Shown: positions 47,097 to 56,980, counted from the stretch's first letter. The stretch is 64,000 nucleotides of DNA from an uncultured Phascolarctobacterium sp. (GCF_905212365.1 NZ_CAJMEH010000001.1:70157-134156); one strand, 5' to 3'. Notes: generated by a model not told the origin, from the sequence alone. Numbers and translations are program-made.

Positions 47097-47253
47097 GTCG
47101 CATATCTCCTTTATCGATTCTGTTTTGAGCGTACTTGTTTGGTACATGTTTATTATAGCATTAGAAGTCTTAAATGCCAAATAGCTTTCGGTAATTTTTT
47201 TGCGAATAAATTGTAGAAAGTTTAGATTTTTTATGGGAAATTGCTTTTTACTC

Positions 47254-47282
47254 TTGCATAGTCTGGGAAATAACGATATAAT
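47254..47282 (+). promoter_or_regulatory. promoter of the dcw cluster
   Basis: TTGCAT (47254-47259), 17 bp, TATAAT (47277-47282), upstream of mraZ. Confidence 0.75.
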
Positions 47283-47316
47283 GGAGAAAAGTGGCATAAA
47301 GTGGGTAAAAGGGGGC
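47282..47316 (+). promoter_or_regulatory. MraZ binding repeats
   Basis: TGGAG, TGGCA, TGGGT and GGGGC occur at 47282, 47292, 47302 and 47312, an exact 10-bp period with A/G-rich spacers. MraZ binds such TGGGN-N5 direct repeats upstream of its own gene. Starting at the -10 hexamer, they suit autorepression of the cluster. Confidence 0.8.
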
Positions 47317-47322
47317 GACGAG

Positions 47323-47754
47323 ATGCTGTTAGGTGAATATGAACACACTCTGGACACCAAGGGTCGTCTTGCTATGCCCGCTAAGCTGCGCGAGGCTTTG
47401 GGTAATAAATTCATTATTACTAAGGGCCTGGACGGCTGCCTGTTTGTGTACGATTTAGAGCAGTGGCAGCAGCTGGAGGCCAAGCTGGCCGCTTTACCTA
47501 TGAGCCGCAAAACAGCCCGTGATTTTACTCGTTTTTTATTCGGCGGAGCCTGCGAGGGCGAATGCGATAAGCAGGGCAGGGTGCTGCTGCCTGCTAATTT
47601 GCGCCGTCACGCCAATTTAACAAAAGATGCGGTAATTGTGGGCGTGGGCAATAGAGCTGAAATTTGGGATGCGCAAAAGTGGCAGGAATATAATGAAGGC
47701 AATGCCGATGACGTCAATGAGCTGGCAGAGCAGCTGGCCGATTTAGGCATTTAA
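47323..47754 (+). CDS. mraZ: transcriptional regulator MraZ
   Basis: A 143-residue protein with two AbrB/SpoVT-like halves, each with the DxxGR motif: DTKGRLAMPAKLRE (10-23) and DKQGRVLLPANLRR (about 83-96). MraZ is a ring-shaped DNA-binding regulator of the dcw cluster; its repeats lie just upstream. ATG 47323 follows GGGGGCG. Confidence 0.95.
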   Translation: MLLGEYEHTLDTKGRLAMPAKLREALGNKFIITKGLDGCLFVYDLEQWQQLEAKLAALPMSRKTARDFTRFLFGGACEGECDKQGRVLLPANLRRHANLTKDAVIVGVGNRAEIWDAQKWQEYNEGNADDVNELAEQLADLGI

Positions 47755-47766
47755 ACTGGTGCAAAG

Positions 47767-48699
47767 ATGGAATTTAAGCATGTGAGTATCCTGCTTGCTG
47801 AAAGCGTGGATTTTTTGATAACGGATAAAAATGGCATTTATGTGGACTGCACCATGGGCGGCGCAGGTCACAGCAGCGGCTTTGCTGCGCAACTGGAGCC
47901 CGGCGGCCTGCTGCTGGGTATCGACCAGGACGACGACGCTATTGCCGCGGCTTCGGAACGGCTGCTGCATCGCTTTGTGTGCCGTACTGCCGTAGCCAAA
48001 GCCAATTTTAAGGATTTTGCCCAGGTGCTGGACGGCATGGGCATAGATAAAATCGACGGCATTTTTTTCGATTTAGGCGTGTCCAGCTATCAGCTGGATT
48101 GCGCGGAGCGGGGCTTTAGCTATATGCACGACGGTCCGCTGGATATGCGCATGAACCGCGAGGCCAAGCTGGACGCGGCCTATGTGGTGAATAATTATAA
48201 GGAAGAAGAATTAGCGGAGATTATTCATAAATATGGCGAGGAGCGCTGGAGCAAGCGCATCGCTCAGTTTATTGCCGCGGCGCGCAAGGAGAAGCCGCTG
48301 ACGACTACCTTTGAGCTGGTGGAGGTTATCAAAAAGGCCATTCCCAAGGGCGCACGCCTCGACGGGCCCCATCCGGCCAAGCGCACCTTTCAGGCGATTC
48401 GCATTGAGGTGAACAACGAGCTGGGGATTTTGGCAGATACGATGGAGCAGGCCGTGGACAGGCTGAAAAGCGGCGGTCGTATCGGCGTGATAACCTTTCA
48501 TTCGTTGGAGGACAGAATTATTAAGCAGACTTTTGCCAGACTAGCGAAGGGTTGTATCTGTCCGCCGCAGCTGCCGGTGTGCGTATGCGGCAAAAAGCCG
48601 CTGCTGAAAAAAACGGGCAGCATCGTTCCGGCCGCAGCGGAGGTTGAGGATAACCCTCGGTCCCGCAGCGCACGGCTGCGTTATGCTATTAAGCTTTAG
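47767..48699 (+). CDS. rsmH: 16S rRNA (cytosine1402-N4)-methyltransferase
   Basis: A 310-residue SAM-dependent methyltransferase modifying C1402 of 16S r[16 protein letters not shown] at the start, the SAM loop [21 protein letters not shown] and the C-terminal [11 protein letters not shown] are hallmarks. It follows mraZ by 12 bp, the standard order. Confidence 0.97.
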   Translation: MEFKHVSILLAESVDFLITDKNGIYVDCTMGGAGHSSGFAAQLEPGGLLLGIDQDDDAIAAASERLLHRFVCRTAVAKANFKDFAQVLDGMGIDKIDGIFFDLGVSSYQLDCAERGFSYMHDGPLDMRMNREAKLDAAYVVNNYKEEELAEIIHKYGEERWSKRIAQFIAAARKEKPLTTTFELVEVIKKAIPKGARLDGPHPAKRTFQAIRIEVNNELGILADTMEQAVDRLKSGGRIGVITFHSLEDRIIKQTFARLAKGCICPPQLPVCVCGKKPLLKKTGSIVPAAAEVEDNPRSRSARLRYAIKL

Positions 48700-48723
48700 A
48701 AAAGATTTAAAGGGCGTGGAAGC

Positions 48724-49128
48724 ATGTTAGCAAGAAAATATGATAATTACGCATGGGAAGAGCAGCAGCAGACAGAAGTCAGCCAGCCTGTGCGGCGAGT
48801 AAAAATAAATACCGACCCTTATCGCAGACTGCGTTCACGCTTGATGATTTTTGCAGCAGTAGTTTTGGGAACCTATTTGCTGACGGTATTTCGCAGCGAA
48901 GCCATGGTGCAGTATGGCAATCAGCTTGTGAACCTGCAGCAGCAGGAGGCTCAGCTGATAGATAAAAATAATGAGCTGAAAATAGAGGTAGAGCAGCTGA
49001 AGGGACCGGAACGTATTATCGGGCTGGCGGAGCAGCGCCTGGGCATGAGCGTGGCGCGCAGTAATATTTATGTGAAGGCTGCCGGACAAAAAAATCCTGG
49101 TAACTCTTTTACAGTAGCGGCTAAATAA
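48724..49128 (+). CDS. ftsL: cell-division protein FtsL
   Basis: A 134-residue bitopic membrane protein. A cytoplasmic N-terminus of about 38 residues, one membrane helix (about 40-57) and a periplasmic coiled coil (about 65-95, with LQQQEAQLIDKNNELKIEVEQL in two parts) ending in RIIGLAEQRLGM, typical of FtsL/DivIC. It sits directly after rsmH. FtsL normally works with FtsQ/DivIB and the FtsI-FtsW synthase; their usual genes ftsI and ftsW are missing around it. Confidence 0.88.
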   Translation: MLARKYDNYAWEEQQQTEVSQPVRRVKINTDPYRRLRSRLMIFAAVVLGTYLLTVFRSEAMVQYGNQLVNLQQQEAQLIDKNNELKIEVEQLKGPERIIGLAEQRLGMSVARSNIYVKAAGQKNPGNSFTVAAK

Positions 49129-49182
49129 GCGTAGCTATTGCGAGTGACTTGTGATATAATTTGAATAAGATTTTTGGGAGGA

Positions 49183-49213
49183 GGCAGCCATGGCGGCTGC
49201 CCTTTCAATTTAG
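49183..49213 (+). promoter_or_regulatory. hairpin with a seven-codon frame before murE
   Basis: GGCAGCC (49183-49189) pairs with GGCTGCC (49195-49201), then CTTTCAATTT. Inside is ATG GCG GCT GCC CTT TCA ATT TAG (49190-49213), preceded by GGGAGGAGG. It may be a leader peptide or simply an attenuating hairpin. It lies where ftsI is usually found. An extended -10 TGTGATATAAT is at 49151-49161. Confidence 0.45.
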
Positions 49214-49225
49214 GAGGTAAGTTTT

Positions 49226-50710
49226 ATGGAAAAGCAATTAGCTGAGCTCCTCAATTTGCTGCCCCAAGCCCAGGCGACAGGCAGCGTCGATAAAATTATT
49301 AACGATATTACCGCTGATTCCCGCACCGTAAAGGCAGGCAGCTTGTTTATCTGCCTGAAGGGCGCGACGGTTGATGGACATAAATTTTTACTCATGGCTG
49401 CGGAAAAGGGCGCGGTGGCCGCTCTTGTGGAGGATATGCCTGAAAAAATTCCTGACGGTGTGACGCTGATTAAGGTGCCTGACACTCGCGCCGCTATGGA
49501 GCTGGTAACGCCTTTCTTTTTCGATTATCCCGGCAAGCAGCTGCGCATGATAGGCGTGACCGGTACTAACGGCAAGACTACGACGACCAATATTATTCGT
49601 TTAATTCTGCGTAAGGGCGGTTATAAGGTGGGCCTGATTGGCACCATCAATATTATGATTGAAGATGAGATTTCCGAATCTCACAATACTACGCCCGACG
49701 TAGTGGATTTGCAGAAAGCGCTGTACGCTATGCGCTGCGCCGGCTGCGATTACTGCGTGATGGAGGTGTCCAGCCACGCGCTGGCTTTGAACCGCGTAGC
49801 TGGCATCGAATACGACTGCGCCGTTTTAACCAATATTACTCAGGACCATCTTGATTTTCATAAGACTATGGAAAATTACCGCGACGCTAAAAGCCTGCTG
49901 TTTGAGCATTTGACGGACGGGGATAAGCCGAATAAAAACGCGGTGTTTAATATGGACGACCCAAGCTCCGCAATTATTAAAGGAAGAACTAAAGCCAACG
50001 CGCTTACCTACGGCGAAGGACATGATAACGATATTTATCCTTTGAACTTTACTGTAGAGCCCAAGCATATGCAGCTTTTGCTGCACACGCCGGTGGGCGA
50101 AATGGATTTGGAGCTGAAAATTACCGGCGAGTTCAATGTTTATAATGTTATGGGCACGGTAGCCGCTATGCTGGCGGAAAAGATAGACAAGAAAATTATT
50201 TGCTCCGTGCTGGACGGCTTCGACGGCGTGCCCGGACGCTTTCAGCTGGTGGAAGCAGGGCAGCCATATACGGTAGTTGTGGATTACGCTCATACGCCCG
50301 ACGGGTTGGAAAACGTACTGAAAACGGCTCGTTCCATTACCAAGGGCAAGCTGTGGGTTGTTTTCGGCTGCGGCGGCGACCGCGATAATAAAAAGCGCCC
50401 GATTATGGGCGGGCTGGCTTTGGCGCTGGCTGATAACGTGGTAGTGACCTCCGACAATCCGCGTACCGAGGATCCGGAGCTGATTATCGACGAGATTTTC
50501 ACAGCTTTGCAGCAGGTTCCTCAGGGCAAGCAGGTGATGCGCTTGTCCGACAGGCGCGAGGCTATCGATTATGCTTTGGCTCATGCCGCAGATAACGACG
50601 TTATTCTGATTGCCGGTAAGGGGCACGAAAATTACCAGATTTTGAAGGATCGCACGATTCATTTTGACGATAAAGAAGTAGTCATGGAGTATTGGGGTGA
50701 GAGAAAATGA
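49226..50710 (+). CDS. murE: UDP-MurNAc-tripeptide ligase, meso-diaminopimelate-adding
   Basis: A 494-residue Mur ligase. The ATP loop GVTGTNGKTTTTN lies near 110-122 and the carbamoylated-Lys region and HTPDGLEN follow. The motif DNPRTEDP (about 412-419) with DNPR is the diaminopimelate-specific signature, so the peptidoglycan is of the meso-DAP type, as expected for diderm Firmicutes. TAGGAGGTAAG before ATG 49226. Confidence 0.97.
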   Translation: MEKQLAELLNLLPQAQATGSVDKIINDITADSRTVKAGSLFICLKGATVDGHKFLLMAAEKGAVAALVEDMPEKIPDGVTLIKVPDTRAAMELVTPFFFDYPGKQLRMIGVTGTNGKTTTTNIIRLILRKGGYKVGLIGTINIMIEDEISESHNTTPDVVDLQKALYAMRCAGCDYCVMEVSSHALALNRVAGIEYDCAVLTNITQDHLDFHKTMENYRDAKSLLFEHLTDGDKPNKNAVFNMDDPSSAIIKGRTKANALTYGEGHDNDIYPLNFTVEPKHMQLLLHTPVGEMDLELKITGEFNVYNVMGTVAAMLAEKIDKKIICSVLDGFDGVPGRFQLVEAGQPYTVVVDYAHTPDGLENVLKTARSITKGKLWVVFGCGGDRDNKKRPIMGGLALALADNVVVTSDNPRTEDPELIIDEIFTALQQVPQGKQVMRLSDRREAIDYALAHAADNDVILIAGKGHENYQILKDRTIHFDDKEVVMEYWGERK

Positions 50711-52071
50711 TAAAGGCCAGTGAAATTATGGCGGCAACCAATGCTGTGCGCGACGATTTTGAATTTGCCGGCGTGACCACGGATTCGCGGGCGGTGAAGC
50801 CGGGCGAATTATTCGTGGCTTTAAAGGGCGGCAATTTTGACGGGCATGATTACTGCGCCAAGGCCGTGGCTTTGGGCGCGTCCGGCGTGGTTATTTCTCA
50901 CGATATCGAGCAGCTGCCTGCGGGAGCGGCAGTGTTCAGAGTGCAGGATACGCTGCTGGCTTATCAACAGCTGGCCCGCGCTTACCGCCGCAGACAGAAG
51001 GGCTTGAAGGTTTTCGCTATTACGGGCTCCAACGGCAAAACGTCGACCAAGGATTTGCTGGCTGCCTGTCTGAGCGTAAAATATAATGTTGTGAAGACCC
51101 AGGGAAATTTTAATAATGAGATTGGCCTGCCGAAAACTTTGCTGGATATTAAGCCGGATACGGATATTGCCGTAGTGGAAATGGGTATGCGCGGCTTAGG
51201 CCAGATTGAGGAGCTGTGCCGGATTGCCGAGCCGGACAGCGGCTTGATAACTAACGTCGGCGAAACCCACATGGAGCTTTTGGGCAGCATGGATAATATT
51301 GCCAAGGCCAAAAGCGAAATTGTGGTGGACCTGCCTGCCGAGGGTTTTGCCGTTCTTAACGGCGATAACGAATATGTGCTGCGCGCCGCAGCATTGACTA
51401 AGGCGAAGGTGGTATATTTCGGCTTGGGCGCAGGCTGCGATTACCGCGGCAGCGATATTGCAACCTCGGCCGGAGGCACGACCTTTACCTGTACGGAAAA
51501 GGCTACGGGCAAAAGCGTGCAGGTGCATTTACAGCTGATTGGCGAGCATAATGTGTACAACGCTTTGTCCGCTATTGCGGGCGCGGCCTGCTACGGCGTC
51601 AGCATGGAGGACAGCGCCAGAGCGCTGGCGACGGCGCGTCTGACCGGCAGCCGTCAGGAAATTATTTACATTGGCGATATTACTTTTATCAACGACGCTT
51701 ATAATGCCAGCCCCGCTTCTATGGAGGCGGCTTTGAAAACGCTGGCGGAGGCTAAAAAGGCTGCGCGCGGCACGGGACGCACTATTGCCGTGCTGGCCGA
51801 TATGCTGGAGCTGGGCGCTATCAGCGAGGATGCGCACCGTCGCGTAGGGCGCTGGGCTGTGGAATACGGCGTGGATTATGTGCTGACCTATGGGGAGCAG
51901 GCTGCTTACATCAGCGACGAGGTGCAGAAGCTGGGCGGCAAGACACGCCACTGCGGCAGTCGTCAGGAGGCGGCCGATAATTTGCGGCTGTTGGCCGAGG
52001 CAGGGGATATTATTCTGTTGAAGGGCTCCAACTCCATGCAGGTGGGCCGTATGCTGGAGCTGTTTAAATAA
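50707..52071 (+). CDS. murF: UDP-MurNAc-pentapeptide ligase (D-Ala-D-Ala adding)
   Basis: A 454-residue Mur ligase. AITGSNGKTSTKDLL is the ATP loop (near 104-118); the MGMRGLGQIEEL and NDAYNASPASMEAAL segments are typical of MurF. It overlaps murE by 4 bp (ATGA), so the two steps of stem-peptide synthesis are translationally coupled. Confidence 0.97.
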   Translation: MIKASEIMAATNAVRDDFEFAGVTTDSRAVKPGELFVALKGGNFDGHDYCAKAVALGASGVVISHDIEQLPAGAAVFRVQDTLLAYQQLARAYRRRQKGLKVFAITGSNGKTSTKDLLAACLSVKYNVVKTQGNFNNEIGLPKTLLDIKPDTDIAVVEMGMRGLGQIEELCRIAEPDSGLITNVGETHMELLGSMDNIAKAKSEIVVDLPAEGFAVLNGDNEYVLRAAALTKAKVVYFGLGAGCDYRGSDIATSAGGTTFTCTEKATGKSVQVHLQLIGEHNVYNALSAIAGAACYGVSMEDSARALATARLTGSRQEIIYIGDITFINDAYNASPASMEAALKTLAEAKKAARGTGRTIAVLADMLELGAISEDAHRRVGRWAVEYGVDYVLTYGEQAAYISDEVQKLGGKTRHCGSRQEAADNLRLLAEAGDIILLKGSNSMQVGRMLELFK

Positions 52072-52114
52072 GCAGCGTATGCTTTTAATTACTAATGATT
52101 GTTGAGGGAAGTTT

Positions 52115-53077
52115 ATGTTTAAATTAGTTGCAATCCCCGTAACCGCTTTTATCGTGTGCGCGCTGATTGGCCCGGTGCTGATCAAATATCTGCATAAATT
52201 AAATTTTGGGCAGTCCATCCGCGAATGCGGCCCTGCCAGCCATATGAAGAAAAGCGGCACGCCGACCATGGGCGGGTTGATGATGCTGGCGGCGTTGACG
52301 CTGGCTCTGCTGTGGGGCTCGTTTACGCCCCGCGTGGTCATCGCTTTGGTGCTGACCCTGGGTCACGGGGCCATAGGGTTTATTGACGATTATATTAAGG
52401 TTGTAATGAAGCGCAATCTGGGCCTGACGGCTAAGCAGAAATTTTTATTGCAATTTATTTTGGCAGGCGCTTATGTATATTTTGCCGAAACGCATATCGG
52501 TAATACGGCGCTGTGGGTTCCGGGGCTGAATGTCTCGCTGGACCTGGGTTGGGGGTATTACGCGTTGGCCTTTGTGCTGCTTGTAGGCACGACTAACGCT
52601 GTGAACCTGACTGACGGCTTGGACGGCTTGGTATCCTTTGTGAGCCTGCCGGTGACGCTGGCCTTTGCTTTTATCGCTTATATGCAGGGCTTTTTGGATT
52701 TGAGCGGCTTTGCTTTGGGCATAGCGGGCGCGTGCCTGGGCTTTTTACTGTTTAACCGCCATCCGGCGCAGGTGTTTATGGGCGATACGGGTTCGCTGGC
52801 CTTGGGCGGCGGCGTGGCGGCGCTGGCGCTGCTGACGCGCACGGAGCTGCTGCTGGTGATTATCGGCGGCGTTTATGTGGCCGAGGCCTTATCCGTTATT
52901 ATTCAGGTGGGCTATTTCCGCCTGACCGGCGGCAAGCGTTTCTTCCGCATGGCGCCTGTGCATCACCATTTTGAGTTGGGCGGCTGGCGCGAGGTCAAGG
53001 TGGTGCGCGTCTTTACAATTTTCAGCCTGGCGCTGTCCGCTGTGGGATTAGGGCTGTGGCTGGCCGCTGTTTTATAG
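52115..53077 (+). CDS. mraY: phospho-MurNAc-pentapeptide transferase
   Basis: A 320-residue polytopic enzyme making lipid I at the inner membrane. KKSGTPTMGGLM, GFIDDYIKVV with the catalytic Asp pair, NAVNLTDGLDGL and the C-terminal HHHFELGGWREVKVV (with the last His motif) are complete. About ten membrane helices. Follows murF by 43 bp. Confidence 0.97.
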   Translation: MFKLVAIPVTAFIVCALIGPVLIKYLHKLNFGQSIRECGPASHMKKSGTPTMGGLMMLAALTLALLWGSFTPRVVIALVLTLGHGAIGFIDDYIKVVMKRNLGLTAKQKFLLQFILAGAYVYFAETHIGNTALWVPGLNVSLDLGWGYYALAFVLLVGTTNAVNLTDGLDGLVSFVSLPVTLAFAFIAYMQGFLDLSGFALGIAGACLGFLLFNRHPAQVFMGDTGSLALGGGVAALALLTRTELLLVIIGGVYVAEALSVIIQVGYFRLTGGKRFFRMAPVHHHFELGGWREVKVVRVFTIFSLALSAVGLGLWLAAVL

Positions 53078-53089
53078 GAGGCATCCATA

Positions 53090-54448
53090 ATGGTGCAAAA
53101 GGCTGTAATAGTCTACGGCGCAGGTATCAGCGGCCGCGGTGCGGCGCAGGTGCTGGCGCAGCGTGGGCAACAGGTATTTTTATATAACGACGCTCCCTGC
53201 GAAATAGATGCGGAGCTGGCGCAGGAGCTGGCTGCCTGCGGCGGCGCTTTGGTTTTTGGGCCGAAGGGCTTTGCTGGCTTGCTGGCTAAGGCAGGGCAAA
53301 TGGTGCTGTCGCCCGGCGTACCGTGCGATGCGCCCCATGTTTTGGAGGCGGAGAACTACGGGCTGGAGGTTATCAGCGAAATTGAATTGGGCTACCGCTT
53401 GTACGGCGGGCATATAGCCGCCATTACCGGTACTAACGGCAAGACTACGACGACTACTATCGTGGGAGAAATGTTCAAGCGCTTGCCCGTACCCAGCGCG
53501 GTGGGCGGCAACATCGGCCTAGCTTTGTCCAAGGAGGTGGAGCACCTGCCTGACAACGGCTGGCTGGCGGCTGAGCTGAGCAGCTTTCAGCTGGAAAAGG
53601 TGAAGGACTTCTGCCCCGATATTGCCGTAGTGCTGAATTTAACGCCCGACCATTTGGAGCGCCATCGTACAATGAAGGCTTACGGCGAGGCTAAGAAAAA
53701 TATTTTCCGCAGGCAGGGGCCGCAGCAGATTACCGTATTGAATTACGATGATCCGGAGGTGCGCGGCTGGGCTGCCGCAAGTAAAGGGCAGATCTGCTAT
53801 TTCAGCAGAAAAGCCTGCCTGAACGCGGGAATTTTTATGCAAAACGGTAATTTTGTGATAAAATGGAATAATACAACAAATGTTGTTTGCAATATAGACG
53901 AGCTGCACTTATTTGGCGGGCACAACGAAGAAAATGTGCTGGCAGCCATTGCCTGCGGCTATTTCGCCGGCGTGTCCATTGCAGATATGGCGGACGTGCT
54001 GCGCAATTTTCACAGCATCGAGCATCGCTTGGAATATGTAAGAACTATTAAGGGCGTTCCCTATTACAACGATTCCAAGGCGACCAATACGGATTCGGCT
54101 ATTAAAGCCTTGGAGGCTTTTAAGGACGGGCATATTATTTTGCTGGCCGGAGGCCATGACAAGCTGACGGAGCTGGAGCCGATGATGCGGCTGGTTAAGG
54201 AAAAATGCGATGCGCTGATTCTTTTGGGCGAGGCGAAGGAGCGCTTTTATCGGGCAGCCGTGGACTGCGGCGTGGAGCATATTCTGCTGGCGGACTCCTT
54301 TGAGGATGCTGTGCGGCAGGCGTATGCGATGGCGCTGCCGCCCCAGGTTGTGTTGCTTTCCCCGGCCTGCTCGTCTTATGATATGTTTAAAAACTACCCT
54401 GAGCGCGGCCGCTGCTTTAAGCAGCTGGTAAACGATTTGCCGCAGTAA
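53090..54448 (+). CDS. murD: UDP-MurNAc-L-alanine:D-glutamate ligase
   Basis: A 452-residue Mur ligase. The UDP-binding N-terminal domain begins IVYGAGISGRGAA; the ATP loop is AITGTNGKTTTTTI (near 110-123); the C-terminal domain has YNDSKATNTDSA and LSPACSSYDMFKNYPERG. Start ATG 53090 with TAGGAGGC. murG begins only 16 bp further, leaving no room for ftsW, which lies between these genes in most clusters. Confidence 0.97.
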   Translation: MVQKAVIVYGAGISGRGAAQVLAQRGQQVFLYNDAPCEIDAELAQELAACGGALVFGPKGFAGLLAKAGQMVLSPGVPCDAPHVLEAENYGLEVISEIELGYRLYGGHIAAITGTNGKTTTTTIVGEMFKRLPVPSAVGGNIGLALSKEVEHLPDNGWLAAELSSFQLEKVKDFCPDIAVVLNLTPDHLERHRTMKAYGEAKKNIFRRQGPQQITVLNYDDPEVRGWAAASKGQICYFSRKACLNAGIFMQNGNFVIKWNNTTNVVCNIDELHLFGGHNEENVLAAIACGYFAGVSIADMADVLRNFHSIEHRLEYVRTIKGVPYYNDSKATNTDSAIKALEAFKDGHIILLAGGHDKLTELEPMMRLVKEKCDALILLGEAKERFYRAAVDCGVEHILLADSFEDAVRQAYAMALPPQVVLLSPACSSYDMFKNYPERGRCFKQLVNDLPQ

Positions 54449-54464
54449 GGGAGGAGGAAAAATC

Positions 54465-55568
54465 GTGAAGGTCATTCTTTCCGGCGGCGGTACCGGCGGG
54501 CATATTTACCCGGCGCTGACTATCGCCGACCAGATAAAAAAGCTGTGTCCTGACGCCGACATAAGTTTTGTCGGCACACGGCAGGGCTTGGAAAAGGATA
54601 TTATTCCCCGCTACGGCTATCCGCTGCAATTTATCGAGGTGGCGGGCTTTAAACGCAGCCTGAGCTTCGATACTCTGCGCAGCGTTGGCAAGCTGTTTAC
54701 GGGCCTGTGCGACGCTTACAAAATTATCAAGGAGCAGCGCCCGGATTTGCTTATCGGTACGGGCGGCTATGTTTGCGGACCCATCGTTTTGCTGGCAGCG
54801 CTGCATAATATTCCCTGCTGCATTCAGGAGCAGAACGCCATGCCCGGCGTGACGAATAAGATTCTGGCCCGCTATGTGCGCAAGGTCTTTTTAGGCTACA
54901 AGGAGGCCGGCAAATATTTTCACGGCAAGGCGGAGCTGGTTTATACCGGCAACCCTATACGCAGCGAAATTCTGGAGCATACGCGGCAGGAGGCAGTGAA
55001 GGAGCTGGGTCTGGACCCGGAAAAGAAAACGATATTAGTTTCCGGCGGCAGCCGCGGCGCGCGCAGCATAAATCAGGCGATGCTGGAGGCGGAGCTGGCG
55101 CTGTCGGGCCGCCATGAGGTGCAGGTGCTGCACGCTACCGGCGACGTAAATTATGAGCAATACATGGAAGCAGTGCGCAAACGCGGCGGCGTGGCAGATA
55201 ATATTATCATTAAGCCGTATCTGCATAATATGCCCGTGGCTTTGGCCGCGGCAGATTTGGCTGTGTTCCGCGCCGGTGCTATCGGCCTGGCAGAGCTGAC
55301 GGCCAAGGGAGTGCCTGCGGTGCTGGTGCCATACCCCTACGCAACAGCCAACCATCAGGAATTTAACGCCAGAGCGGTAGAAGCCCGCGGTGCGGCGCAG
55401 GTTATTTTGGATAAGGAGCTGACGGGAGAACGTATCCTGGAGGCTATCGAGCATTTGCTGTTACATGAAAAGGATTTGGAGAAGATGCAGGCGGCGGCTA
55501 AAGCGCTAGGGCAGCCGCAGGCGGCGAAAACCATCGCTGAGCAGGCCTTGGCGTTGGCGAGGAAATAG
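54465..55568 (+). CDS. murG: lipid II synthase (GlcNAc transferase) MurG
   Basis: A 367-residue GT28 glycosyltransferase. The N-terminal SGGGTGGHIYPALTIAD loop, QEQNAMPGVTNK, and the C-terminal FRAGAIGLAELTAKGVPAVLVPYPYA (acceptor and UDP-GlcNAc site) are all present. In the family the segment is usually SRAGA; here it is FRAGA, a small variation. Start GTG 54465 behind GGGAGGAGG. Confidence 0.96.
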   Translation: MKVILSGGGTGGHIYPALTIADQIKKLCPDADISFVGTRQGLEKDIIPRYGYPLQFIEVAGFKRSLSFDTLRSVGKLFTGLCDAYKIIKEQRPDLLIGTGGYVCGPIVLLAALHNIPCCIQEQNAMPGVTNKILARYVRKVFLGYKEAGKYFHGKAELVYTGNPIRSEILEHTRQEAVKELGLDPEKKTILVSGGSRGARSINQAMLEAELALSGRHEVQVLHATGDVNYEQYMEAVRKRGGVADNIIIKPYLHNMPVALAAADLAVFRAGAIGLAELTAKGVPAVLVPYPYATANHQEFNARAVEARGAAQVILDKELTGERILEAIEHLLLHEKDLEKMQAAAKALGQPQAAKTIAEQALALARK

Positions 55569-55579
55569 GAGGGTGTCCA

Positions 55580-56980
55580 GTGGCAGAAAATAAGTTAGCT
55601 AATCTGCATAATATACACTTTATCGGCATTGGCGGCGCGGGTATGAGCGCGGTCGCCTATGTGCTTATAAAACGCGGCTACGATGTGAGCGGTTCCGATT
55701 TGAACGCGGGCCATATGTCCGCGCATTTGGCGGAGGCCGGAGCGATGGTTTTTATGGGACACGACGCCTGTCAGGTGTACGACGCCGACGCAGTGGTTAT
55801 TTCCACGGCAATACATCCCAATAACCCGGAGCTGGTGGCTGCTAAAAAACGCGGTATTCCGGTGCTGCACCGCAGCGACGTTCTGGCCGCCGTTTTAAAT
55901 GCCGACGACGCTAAGGGCGTCGCTATAGCCGGGGCTCACGGCAAGACCACGACCAGCGCTATGATTTCCTGCATTGCCGCAGCCAGCGGCATCGACCCGA
56001 CGGTGGTTATCGGCGGCGAGGTGAGCAGCCTGGGCGGCAACGCTTTAAACGGCGCAGGTCCCTGGGTAGTAGCCGAGGCCGACGAAAGCGACGGCTCTTT
56101 CCTGAAATTTTATCCTTATCTTGCAGTAGTGACCAATATTGAGGACGACCATCTGGACCATTACGGTACGGAAGAAAATATTTATTTAGCCTTTAAGCAA
56201 TTTTTAAGCAATATCAAAGAAGGCGGCAAGGCGATTTTGTGCGCCGATAACGCTAAGGTACGGCGCTTGGCTGCCGAAACCGATAAAACCGTTATCACCT
56301 ACGGCATGGAAGGCGAGGGCGCTGATTATATAGCTGAAAATGTGAACTACGGCGTCAACGGAACCACCTACGAGCTGTATTATCGCGGCGAGCTGACGGC
56401 GAAGGTGCAGCTGCTGGTGCCGGGCCGCCATAATGTGCTTAATTCCCTGGGCGCTTTTGCGGCAGCCCGCGAGATGGGCATTGACGTACCGGTTATTTTG
56501 GAGGCTCTGAAAAAATTCGGCGGCGCTAAACGCCGTTTTGAAACCAAGGGCAAGGTGAACGGCGTTTGGGTAGTGGACGATTACGCGCACCATCCTACGG
56601 AAATCGGCGTGACCTTAAAGGCTGCTCGGCAGACGCAGCCCAAGCGGCTGCTGTGCGTGTTCCAGCCTCACCGCTACACACGCACGAAGCTGCTGTTCGA
56701 CGAATTTTGCCAAAGCTTTACCGAATGCGACGAGCTTATTCTGACGGATATTTACGCCGCCAGCGAGGAGCCCATCCCCGGCGTGTCCAGCGCTAAGCTG
56801 GCCGAGGGCATTCAGGCGGCTACAGGTCAGAAGGTTTTATATATTCCGCGTCTGGAAAAAGCGGAGGAATATTTGGAGCGTCAGGCTCAGCCCGGCGATT
56901 TGATTATGACCGTCGGCGCAGGCGACGTTTTTAAAATTGGCGAAGAATTAGTGAGAGAATTGGAGCGTAAAGCAAAATGA
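55580..56980 (+). CDS. murC: UDP-N-acetylmuramate:L-alanine ligase
   Basis: A 466-residue Mur ligase. HFIGIGGAGMSAVA at the N-terminus, ATP loop GAHGKTTTSAMI (near 116-127), HHPTEIGVTLKAAR and GAGDVFKIGEEL at the end. Start GTG 55580 behind TAGGAGGG. The stop overlaps ddl by 4 bp; murB, often next, is absent here. Confidence 0.97.
   Translation: MAENKLANLHNIHFIGIGGAGMSAVAYVLIKRGYDVSGSDLNAGHMSAHLAEAGAMVFMGHDACQVYDADAVVISTAIHPNNPELVAAKKRGIPVLHRSDVLAAVLNADDAKGVAIAGAHGKTTTSAMISCIAAASGIDPTVVIGGEVSSLGGNALNGAGPWVVAEADESDGSFLKFYPYLAVVTNIEDDHLDHYGTEENIYLAFKQFLSNIKEGGKAILCADNAKVRRLAAETDKTVITYGMEGEGADYIAENVNYGVNGTTYELYYRGELTAKVQLLVPGRHNVLNSLGAFAAAREMGIDVPVILEALKKFGGAKRRFETKGKVNGVWVVDDYAHHPTEIGVTLKAARQTQPKRLLCVFQPHRYTRTKLLFDEFCQSFTECDELILTDIYAASEEPIPGVSSAKLAEGIQAATGQKVLYIPRLEKAEEYLERQAQPGDLIMTVGAGDVFKIGEELVRELERKAK

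Noticed and set aside
47097..47510. N-terminal extension of the DUF1858 gene up to 47510
   Set aside because: The extension crosses the mraZ promoter and start; the ATG at 47096 has AAAGGAGAT and gives the normal domain length.
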